The notes under the pieces: generated by a model
Told to the model about the DNA's origin: nothing
The model's database searches: none
What the model saw: the letters and a program-made list of their open reading frames with translations, nothing else
Translations under genes and position numbers: made by a program
Part shown: positions 54,598 to 64,000 of the stretch, piece after piece
How the letters are laid out: every line of letters starts with the position of its first letter
Numbering within the stretch: position 1 is the stretch's first letter
NCBI GenBank assembly: GCA_023078555.1
Contig: CM041196.1
Span: 11,550,985-11,614,984 of the forward strand
DNA length: 64,000 bases
Reading direction: 5' to 3'
DNA from: Ulva prolifera
Lineage: Eukaryota; Chlorophyta; Ulvophyceae; Ulvales; Ulvaceae

Positions 54598-55134
54598 GAC
54601 CGTCTCACACCCCAGCAATACACAATCAAGACGCCAATATGACTGCTAAATATCGTCCAGAGGCAATTGAGTGTGACTGAATTCGACAAGAGGCTGACTT
54701 GTCTCAAGGACGGAATACAATCGCCGTCCACTCTAGGCTACAACGTAGGTGCCATTGGAATGGTGCACCACTGGGTACGATCAGATGCCAACAGTTGCTC
54801 GGCGGCTTTGTGCATCGCTTTGTGAGACCTGCATGCGTAGTACCTGCAAGCTGTGACCGTTTTGTGCAGAGTTCGTGCAGCGTTTGTATGTCCCTCGTTC
54901 GCTCGAGAACAGAACATTCTCACCTGCGCGCCTGGAGGCCATGGCAGCATGCAAGGGATCGCGGTACTGTCGGGGCCGACAAACGGGAGCTTCAGGGAAA
55001 TCAGAGCATTGCAGGACTCCTGTGGCTGCAATTCGATTGGAAATATTCTTTCCGAAAGAGGTACAAACGCCACTCATCAATCAGTGCGTTGCCTGTCGCA
55101 GTACAGTGTTGCCGGTGTCCAGACTTGCTTCAGA
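54598..55134. promoter_or_regulatory. Divergent promoter region, kinesin / IDH
   Basis: A 537-bp gap separates the kinesin ATG (minus) and the IDH ATG (plus), so both promoters must be here. No clear TATA box was found. Open frames through the gap lack recognisable content. Confidence 0.5.
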
Positions 55135-57790
55135 ATGTTGCGCAACCTTCTCAGCGCGCCAGCCAAGCTGTCAACAGCTGCTGGTCAGCGCTACATGTAC
55201 TCATCGGAGGCGGTCACGGCAACATTATTCCCAGGTCTGCTCACTCTCTTTGCCAGTACATTCAGAATGCTGCCATTTGGCGTGCTGTGTGTTCGACCTT
55301 CTGAATTGTAAGCAGGCGACGGAATTGGGCCGGAAATCGCTGACTCTGTCAAGAAAATCTTCAAAGCAGCCGGGGTACCAATCACTTGGGACGTGCAGTA
55401 TGTTGGCACGGACGTCGACGAGCGTACCAACAGCATGGTCAGCCGTGAAAATTTGGACTCTGTGCTGGTAAGCCTTTGATTTCATAATGTTATTGCGTGG
55501 AGTTATCTTGCGGCAGTCCGTCCCCGGGCTCGACAAGTGCTCAAGTCGTCCCCCCAGTGTAGGCCCACGGCATCGGCCTCAAGGGCCCCATGGCAACACC
55601 CATCGGGAAGGGTCACCGCTCATTGAACTTGACATTGCGAAAAGAGCTACAATTATATGCCAATGTGCGTCCATGCCTCAGCATCCCGGGATACAAGACA
55701 AGATATGACGACGTCGACTTGGTCACCATCCGAGAGGTTTGTTCCCCGAACATGTGCATTGACTAGCCTCTGTTTCGAGATGACTAACTGAACTCATAGT
55801 TATCTAGGTATATGGCAGGGTCATGCTGTATTTGTGGCAGGGGTAATGGCAGGTAGAGCGTTCCTGAAGTGCCTGTTTCATGCAGAACACGGAGGGAGAG
55901 TACTCAGGCCTGGAACACGAGGTCGTCCCAGGCGTCGTCGAATCACTCAAGGTCCGCATTCACATCAATACTGTGCTCACAAATACAGCATGCATCAGGC
56001 CATGGCCCTGAATTCGGCCTGTCATTAACTCCTACATCTTCCCTCAAAAGTTGCATACATGCAGGTCATTACACGCAAGGCATCCACGCGAGTAGCTCAA
56101 TACGCTTTCAACTATGCTCGTGAGAATGGCCGAAAGAAGGTGACTGCAGTCCACAAAGCCAACATCATGAAGGCTACAGATGGCCTGTTCCTTGAATGCT
56201 GTCGGGAGACATCCCTGGAGTACCCCGACATCCTCTACAACGAGATGATTGTGGACAACACCTGCATGCAAGTACGGTCCTGATATCTTGTCCCCTGGTC
56301 GCATATCGTATGTTCTCTGTACACATCGACGCTGACACCGGCACGTCTTTTCGATCGCTGGCAGACTTTGTGGCAAGCTGTAGCTCGCCAGGATTGATGT
56401 CTTTCATGCCTGTTCATCATGGGTGAGATGCATACGATTCAATCATGCAAGTGATCCCATTCGCAGCAGTAATCGTGCATTTTTTGTTGTGCTGCGTGAA
56501 TCTTTCTGTGAATTGCCAACAGACACAGCGAGACTGCACAACAGTAGTCAGCCGTTTGTGCTCCGCTCCTGAGCACGTGAAGGAGCGGTACTGGTGTCAC
56601 TGCGCCAACTGTACTGGCACTGACAGTAGTCAATTGCATAGCCTGGGCTATCATATTCAGTCGCTCTGCAGCATTGTGTGGCTTGGCTGCACCGGTCAGC
56701 CCCTTTCAGACCGTGCGCTGTTTTTTGCACGTTTTTTTATCCATGTCTGCTTCTACCGTCAATATTATACATATTTGTTGATCGAGGTGCAAATGCGATC
56801 ATGTTCTCTGCGAAGCGGATGGGCATCACAGCTTTGTGCCAGCGCAATTTCGGCAGCCGTGCCGCTCGCCCACCAGCCCACCCCGCACCGGGATCACTGA
56901 ACCGTGTGGTGGGCGTCGCGCAGCCGGGCCGCCTGCGCCCCCCATACTGGAATCACTCCTGACATCCACACCACATGCCGTGCCTGGCTGTCCACAGGGG
57001 GCTTGCACATCTACACCGTTCCCCACTGCTGCCACGATCGTTGTTGTCACCATGGACACGCATGTGTCATCATGCGTGCACCCAGCCCGCACTGCACTCC
57101 GCTGCCGCTCCCGATGTGTAGCGCACCCTCCCCCGACACACACTACATGCATAACGTCTCAGGCGTTGACGCCAGAGCCATCAACGTTCCAATGTCCAGG
57201 TGTTAAGTATGCACACACGAATAAACAAGCATGCACACACATGCACATGCTCCCCCCCCCCCCCCCCCCCACAATTGAAAGCGTACATTGCAATTGGTCA
57301 AATCAAAACTCTTGAAAGGGGATTCTGACGTGCTGTGAAGCCAAGTCAGCAATCCCAACATGCCTGAATGTCCCTCCACATGGTCTAACACGCGCACCAT
57401 GCACTGCAGCTCGTGTCCAACCCGGCGCAGTTCGACGTCATGGTCATGCCGAACCTCTACGGCGACATCATCTCCGACCTCTGCGCCGGCCTCATCGGCG
57501 GCCTCGGCCTCACACCCTCCGGCAACATCGGCGCTGGCGGCCTCGCGCTCATGGAGGCCGTGCACGGCACCGCCCCCGACATCAAGGGCCAGGACCTCGC
57601 GAACCCTACGGCGCTGCTGCTGTCGTCGACGATGATGCTGCGCCACTTGAAGATGGTCGACAAGGCGGACCTCATCCAGAAGGCGGTGCTCAAGACGATC
57701 TCGGAGGGGAAGTACCGCACGCAGGACCTTGGCGGCAGCTCCAAGACGACCGACTTCACCGCCGCGATCATCGACAACTTTGACGCGTAG
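55135..57790 (+). CDS. NAD-type isocitrate dehydrogenase, mitochondrial
   Basis: The six exons are 55135-55234, 55316-55467, 55563-55736, 55886-55951, 56065-56271 and 57410-57790, all in phase, giving 359 aa. The enzyme oxidatively decarboxylates isocitrate to 2-oxoglutarate in the TCA cycle. The leader [20 protein letters not shown] is a typical mitochondrial presequence. Family motifs in order are [52 protein letters not shown], and the decarboxylating-dehydrogenase signature [20 protein letters not shown]. Length is normal for an IDH3-type subunit. Catalytic and regulatory subunits cannot be separated with certainty, but the intact signature favours a catalytic one. Intron 5 is 1.1 kb and contains a poly-C tract. 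The last exon is far richer in G/C at third codon positions than the first five. Confidence 0.95.
57252..57270. repeat. Poly-C tract (about 19 nt)
   Basis: A C homopolymer in intron 5 of the IDH gene, about 140 bp before the last exon. Confidence 0.85.
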
Positions 57791-59333
57791 GCGCAAGGGC
57801 GTGTGAAGGCGCAGCCGAGTTCTCGAGTCGTTCATGTCTGAGGTTGCACTTGCCGCGGAGGGGGAGGCAGGTTGTGTTCGGGAGCGCCACCATGCTGTTC
57901 AGTGCACAGGCTCACTGGGGAGGCAGGGTGTGGTGCCACACTCCGGGGCAGCAGCAGCCAGCATGCCGCGTGTGTGCGTGAGATCGCGTGGAGGGTAACA
58001 TGCGGAGGAGAGGAGAATCGACGAATCGGTCGACCGGTACAGCTGGCGGCTAGGGGCGAATGGATGCAGGCGCATGCGTCTGTTTGGAAGCGGTGTAGGG
58101 GACACATGGGGCTTGGGCAGATTACGAAGTGGGGGCCAGGGGGTGGGGTGGGGTTGTGGCAGCCCTGGTCATGCAAATAGAAGTGCATGAGAAAGCAGGG
58201 CCAGGCGTTAAGGGGTGCAGAAACAATGCAGCCAGCACGAAAGTATACAGGTCGCTTTCAGCTTGCTGTGAGGACGTAGGTCTGGCTGTATTGTCACTGG
58301 CCATGCAGAATTCTGTTGCAATACACAGCGATATGGCACCGTTCACTTTGCTTTGCATCATTTCAGTGTTACAATCATGAACATACCGGAACTTCTTCGT
58401 CGTCAGAGTAAACTGCATGCAAGTGTAAACAAGATCTGACCATGTTGCTGTGCTTGCCTCCCAGATCCCTGTGTACACTACTCCCACACTTTGTGCACAA
58501 ACTCACGGAATTTCTGCGGTATGATCATGTGCTCACCTGCAAAAGTCGAAGCTCTGTCTGGCTCCTGCCCCATCCCATGAAATTACACACCTCAGAAAAC
58601 CCTACTGACATCGCATAGCAGAGCCATCCGTTCACTGATGCCTGCCACATTTCCCTGTACTTCTGCATGCATTGCCCATGTGTTGACTGTCTTGGCTGGG
58701 GCCCCATTTGTTGCTCAGTGCAGGGCTACGCCACCGTGCTGAAAACATTGTACGTTCTTGTGGCCTGTAAGGTCTGTCAGGAGCGGACATCCATACCAAT
58801 GACACCTCATCACAATCACACACCAGAAGCAGTTTCCGGTGTGACTCGGGCAAGGACCACGGTTCATGCGACCCAAGGAAACATCAGATGTACTTTACAA
58901 ATCCTTCCAGAGCAGGAGCACTCAGGCGACACCACAGGGCAGACACGCAGACACTCTCTCGCACACTGCCATTGTTGCACCAGCCACGTTCCCTCCCCTA
59001 CACCTCACAAAAACATATGCCAGCCTTTCCTTCCGGCAGACAAGCCTGCCAACAAACACACCAGCCCAGGCACGGTATTCACTCTACCACCTCCTTCTTG
59101 CCGCACCCACACAGGCTGGACCATACTAAACTCACCAATCATGATCAACACAGCCGTAGCCGCCGCACCTCAGCACGGCCCTCAACCACGTTCATCACCC
59201 CGGCCCCACAGTGCTGCTGCCGCACCCTGACACAGGAACCCCGTCCCGATCGGGGCACAGCACAGACACAGCACTCCTCGCCTGCTAGCATCCATACATC
59301 CAGCACAATCCCCGCAAAGCATCAGCAGGGGCT
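57791..59333. other. Convergent intergenic region, IDH / DnaJ-ferredoxin
   Basis: Two 3' ends converge. From about 58,850 to 59,330 the plus strand is strongly CA-rich, which is unlike the rest. No gene is supported. Confidence 0.5.
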
Positions 59334-62300
59334 TCAGAAGTCAGGGACCTTGGACATCACCGGCACGAGCGCGCGTTCATGCGGGATCGTGCCGCCGCGG
59401 CCCGTCGCGACCTGGTCGTTCCAGCGCACGGGGCGCTTACGCTGGCCGACGCGGGCGCCGCTGCGCTCCTCCGAGCGGTGCGCCCCCGCCGCCGCGCTTG
59501 CGAAGCTCTGCGCCATGCGGAAGCCCATCGCGCCGAGCCAGCCACCACGCTCGCGTGCGAGCGCATCGGCTGCCGCCTGCATGGCCGCCTCCTGCACCGC
59601 GACACACACGACACCTCAGCAATTGCACGCTTCAATCACCGGGCATGTGATGCCCGAGCTTGGATTTCGACGAGAAGCTGGGAAGGTCCCAATTTCGAGA
59701 GAACACAATCTGCTGACACAGGCATTGCGGGCTTCCTAGAACAGTTATTACCCAAATCACACAGGTGGACACTGCCGAAAGCCCATGTGCACCTGCATAG
59801 CTCACACAATCCAGTGCAGGAAACCACGCAGTGCATATCTCAGAACAGAACACAGTCGCAGGGCCACGTCGCCAACACGAACACTCGCCGGCGGCGTGGA
59901 AATGCACCAACAACAAACACCCAGGCAGCATGCTCAGCGCGCACCTGCATCGGCGACGGCCCCTCGGCCGCCTTGCGGCGGTCGTCAAGCTTCTTGCGCT
60001 CCTTGAGGAACATGTCGCGCATCGCAAACACGTCGCCGCCGCCGCTGCCCTGGCCCATCATTGCAGCCACGTTAACGCGGTCCTGCACAGCACTGACAGC
60101 GTGAGAGGGTGTGATGTTGGGGAGCAAACGCGAGATATTGAACCCAACCTTCGCAGCCGCGGCGAGCAATCATCACACACATTCACAATGTGGAGCACCT
60201 GTGCGTGCCATTTGCATAGGAAGGCACACGCAATACATCACGAGAGACAAGCACATATGTGATGCACACGTGTCAAGCACCCCCACCCGCATGTGCTCGG
60301 CAGCATGGCCCATGCATGCCATTAGACCAGGTCTAAGTACCGACAGAGGCAGCCAGGGACGTCACGTTCCAAGGCGCGAGTACTGCCAGGGGCGGAAAAC
60401 AAATATGCCAGATGCAGCAGAGAGGAGAGACTCACCTGGACCTTCTGGCACACGTGCTCCAGCGCCGGGAGCTCGCTCCTGTCGACCCAGTGGATGCAGT
60501 CCACCGGGCACGAGTCGATCGCCGTCTGGAGCTCGTCCTCGTTGTTGAGCCACTGGCCAAACACGCGCGAGCGGCCGTGCGCCTCCTCCATGCGGAACGT
60601 CGCCGGCGCGCACCACATGCAGTTCTTGCAGCCGATGCAAGAGCTCTCGTCGACAAACACGGCGCGCGACTCCGCCGGGTCCTCGTGCTTCGCCATCTTC
60701 GGCACCAGCGTCGGGATCCACTTGCTCAGTGGCTCGCCTGCATACGGCACATCTCTGCACCAGGCTGCGACTTCTGTGTGCTATGCTGCGTGTTATGCAT
60801 GCTGCGATGCGTCTGTTGTGTGCTGAATTCTGTGCTGCGTTTCCTGTGTGCTGACTGAAGTCCGCTGTGTGCTATGCTGCGGCTGATGCATGCTGTGTCA
60901 CGCCTGCTGTGTGCTGGATTCTGTGTCACTTTTCTGGGTGATGTGTTGCGGCTGCCGTGTGATGTGCCGCGTTCATTGTGTGCTTTGTGCAGCGTGCTGC
61001 TCGATGTGTGCTGTGAATTTCAGAAGGGAGGAGCGCGGCACCCAAAGACAGAATCGTGTATACAGCTGCACGTGGCCTGTGATCGGCAGATGTGTTGCTG
61101 CAGTGGGGGAAGGAGCAACTGGCTGCAGAGGCACAGATCAGGGACCAAAAGATACAGAGCGACAAGACTAGTACAATCGAGGAGAACAAGCAGTGGCGAC
61201 GAGGTTGTGAAGTCGCCTGCGGCAAGGATCCAGCGTGATATACCTCAGCCGGTCTGGAATGCAAAACATGAAAAATCACTTGACAGGCCATCACAAGGGC
61301 TGAGGGTCAGATCATGGTCAAGGTACACTTTCCTGCAGCCTGTGCTGCACAAACAGGTAGCAATCTGACGCTGCTACGGCAGGGTGAAAAGGAGACAGAG
61401 GATGGATGGGGGTGCAATCTCAACATTGAGGTGCAGGTTTCAGATGCCTTAAACAATTGTGGACCGCTGTGGGTTGGCGTTTTGCCAACGCAGATTCATC
61501 AGCTCATGATGTCAGAGCTACATTTGCAGTCCAAAACATTGATAGAGTCGTGGAAAGCACTGCAGTTCAAAACTGACATCCTTATTGGTGGCGTCTGCTG
61601 ATGGTCGAAACAGGAGAGCTGTCAGCAATGTGCCTGCCTCCCAGGCACAGACAGACGGAAGGTCCGCACCAGTATAGCCATCCTCATGGTCCTTCAAGGC
61701 CACTTCCAATTGCTTGTCGTAAGCCTGTCGCGCCCTTGGCTTGCTGAGAGTGTTGTATGCCTGCATGATGCATGGGTATGAGGATTTCCCACTTCATTCT
61801 GATATGCTTTCCCAGGGAACGCCATAAAGTTGATTTGAGGCATGCAAACAGGAAGCTTTCATACGCGTGCGTGGATGTCAGTTCAAGGGTGTGGATCCGG
61901 CGTCAATGAAAATCATTCCATGGCTCTGGACGAGGCTTCACCAACACCCGTGCTTCGCACGTGGTGAACGATGGTAGCCAGTGCGCCGATGATGCCGCAC
62001 CTCATTCAATAGGATACAGATGTTATGGCCCTTCTCACCGGCATTGTCTGGGTGGCAAATCTTGGCCAGCTGCCTGTAAGCAGACTTGATCTCCTCGTCG
62101 CTAGCGTCGTCGTCGACCTGTACACACATGCCATGCTGCACAGCTGGATAAGGCATCGAACGGACACACCCACATCCAACAATGATGAACTATTTCCTCG
62201 ATGACATGGTGCTCGGCTGGATGACGTGCTGAGCAGGACTCAGCATCAATCACCACACCTGGAGCACCGAGTAATAGTCCACTACACCGCTGCGAAGGAC

Positions 62301-62702
62301 CACCGCCTCGACGTCCGGTGTCTTCGTCCTTGCTTCACCTTCTGCAACTGCACATTAAACTGTCCTTAGTACCTTTAGGCATCATGATAGCGGCGTCAAT
62401 TGGCTGGACATGCGTCAGCACGACTCGAGCAATCACGACTTGGACGCAGACAAAATCAAGACCTGCCAGCATGAACGTTGCAACGGCTGCCAACAAGAAG
62501 TTGATAGCAGAACACGATCTCTGAGAAGGATTTTGGCTGCTTCAGGATACATACCGGCGCACACAGGTGCCCCTCTTGGCGAGCACTGCACCAATGGCCT
62601 GGCAGCAGATCCCGACTGGCACGCTCCAGAGGAGACAAAGACTCTCCTATGTGCGCATGATGCACTTCCCGTCGCGGATGCCGATGTGTGCGATGACTTC
62701 AT
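59334..62702 (-). CDS. Plastid DnaJ-ferredoxin fusion protein (CDJ-type)
   Basis: The seven exons are 62555-62702, 62259-62341, 62001-62117, 61670-61760, 60436-60737, 59945-60082 and 59334-59591, all in phase, giving 378 aa. Residues 1-48 (MKSSHTSASATGSASCAHRR...) form a Ser/Ala-rich plastid transit peptide. A J-domain follows at about 70-135 (DYYSVLQVDDDASDEEIKSA) with the HPD motif at 99-101. A bacterial-type 4Fe-4S ferredoxin domain spans about 172-232, with Cys180, Cys183 and Cys186 in CIGCKNC and a fourth ligand in SCPVDCIHW. The tail is basic and Ala/Arg-rich. This architecture matches the Chlamydomonas CDJ3-5 and plant DnaJ-ferredoxin proteins, which work with plastid Hsp70; the iron-sulfur cluster may sense redox or iron state. 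Gly-Glu-His-rich residues follow HPD, a slightly unusual loop. Confidence in all junctions is high. Confidence 0.93.
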
Positions 62703-64000
62703 ATTGTTTCGTGACGAGCTGCAAAAAGGGAAACCAGAGGAGACTTGAAGCGGTGGCACTGTTCGATTCGATATTTACAGCAGCAGCATATACAACATTC
62801 AAGAAGCTCCGAGCTAGTTTTCAGAAAGTCAAAGAGGAAAGGCGGGAGGGATCTGGCTAAGCGAACGAAGCAGCAGCACGTATGCACGAATGCAATATGG
62901 TGCACATGCAAGCTTCTCTGGTGGCGATCTTCTCCATCCTTTGCCTCAAGAAGGGTTTGCTAGGCTCCTCGTCGTGTGCCTGGCGGACTTCATGCCGCAG
63001 CAGTGTGCACATGCATGCGTCAAGATACGCACGATCTAGTTCCGGCGTGTGCGAGATTGCTGACGAGGATTCGCCTCCGCAAGGCGTGTGCCCTATGCCC
63101 TGGCCCAGCGCACGCATTCGGCGAGTACTGATGCAGGTGCTCCTGCAATTCTAACTGGTGAACTGTCCGGATTCAGCCTCACGTGCGCGTCTACTCGCGC
63201 GCTGCCGGTGAGCGAGCGTACTCACTAGTACGTCGCGCGCATTCTGTGTCGCCAAGTGACCGCTCAGCTCCGGCTGCCTACATTTGCACATGTACAGATT
63301 CATGGTGAGTATCATGAATGAGCGTCATAAACATGTATTGCATTGTAGCGCTACTGAACCGAAGACCATCAACATTGCCACTCCACTTCCGAGCGATTTC
63401 AGCACGCTGCATCAAGCAAACAAAAACACAGCACTGCAGGGCGCCTCTTGTACTCGTGTTGTCTATATTCCAAGGAGAAAAGCATCAGCTAGCTCACCTA
63501 CGTCGTGGATCCGACCATGCAGGAATGTTCGACTCTCTGTGGGCAAGTCAAGATCGACAGCAGCACATGCTTGACACAACTCCAGGCTCGTACATGAGCA
63601 TTCTTATATTCGATGCATGTCCAAACGCCTGTGTTTTTGCGGTGCTGCAAGGATGAAGGCAGCAATGAAAATCTGCACTGTGCATGGCTCTTGCCAAAAC
63701 CGATGCACGATGGGAGTTCCTCGCACAGAACTGGCTAGCGACTGATCACGGACGTACTTCTTTCCTCAGCGACGCTGACGTTGCATCTCTGCTCATAGGG
63801 ATCGCTGTGCATCATATGTAGCGTATGTTAGCTCAACTTCATATGTGCAGCGGACACAGACTGCCCGGGGTGTTGTATGCTGAACATTACATGCAACCAT
63901 CATGAAATGTGAATTCCTTTACTTATGAAGCTTTCCAGCTTCGGATTCGTCAGCCAGCTGACAGCCGTTTTCAAATGTCCACCGCCTGTGTTCCAGAAGC
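62703..64000. other. Upstream region of the DnaJ-ferredoxin gene
   Basis: It contains the promoter of that gene and, further out, sequence with no supported gene apart from a possible small ORF. Plus-strand frames at 63284-63656 have no recognisable content. Confidence 0.45.
62857..63117 (-). CDS. Possible small protein, unrecognised
   Basis: An ATG-initiated 86-codon frame has a charged, helix-like middle (SHTPELDRAYLDACMC then LLRHEVRQAHDEEPSKPFL), a basic RQRMEK stretch and four Cys. It lies 155 bp upstream of the DnaJ-ferredoxin start, on the same strand, so it could also be 5' UTR or an upstream ORF. No family is recognised. Confidence 0.25.
   Translation of the reverse strand: MRALGQGIGHTPCGGESSSAISHTPELDRAYLDACMCTLLRHEVRQAHDEEPSKPFLRQRMEKIATREACMCTILHSCIRAAASFA

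Overview
The window is nuclear DNA from a photosynthetic, probably unicellular eukaryote. Its genes are broken by spliceosomal introns, and there is a U6 spliceosomal RNA gene. One product carries a J-domain plus ferredoxin fusion typical of plastids of the green lineage, and another has a twin-arginine thylakoid-type leader. The U6 5' stem is also plant-like. A green-lineage alga is the best guess, but the sequence alone does not fix the lineage. No bacterial operons, plasmid features or viral genes were seen.

Layout. 1-6 kb: the last exon of a vWA-like gene (+), U6 snRNA (-), an Asp-rich ORF (+), then repeats. 6-18.4 kb: two minus-strand genes, a leucine-rich-repeat protein (1,124 aa model) and a coiled-coil protein (946 aa). 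20-24 kb: a seven-exon animal-type haem peroxidase (-). 27-31.4 kb: an aldo/keto-reductase-like protein with an acidic, coiled-coil N-terminus (-) and tubulin cofactor A (-). 31.9-38.4 kb: three plus-strand genes, a PhyH-family dioxygenase, a DUF1499 thylakoid-lumen candidate and a DUF836 glutaredoxin-like protein. 39.3-54.6 kb: one 15-exon, 2,260-aa kinesin-14-like gene (-). 55.1-57.8 kb: mitochondrial NAD-type isocitrate dehydrogenase (+), divergent from the kinesin gene. 59.3-62.7 kb: a plastid DnaJ-ferredoxin protein (-).

Gene models were joined by hand. I required GT..AG introns, matching intron phase, and reading-frame or family continuity at each junction. Ten multi-exon models (52 introns) close in frame. 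Start codons and the 5' exons of the LRR gene are the weakest parts.

The genes do not form one pathway. Several are organelle housekeeping genes (IDH, DnaJ-ferredoxin, DUF1499) and two touch microtubules (TBCA, kinesin-14).

The most unusual content is in the introns. A family of about 100-bp elements has 11-bp terminal inverted repeats and near-matching 8-bp flanks. All four copies found lie in introns, and in three the 3' splice site is at or just beyond the element end. This looks like an introner (intron-generating transposon) family. Two further short intron-enriched repeat families occur, and the donors favour GTGCG.
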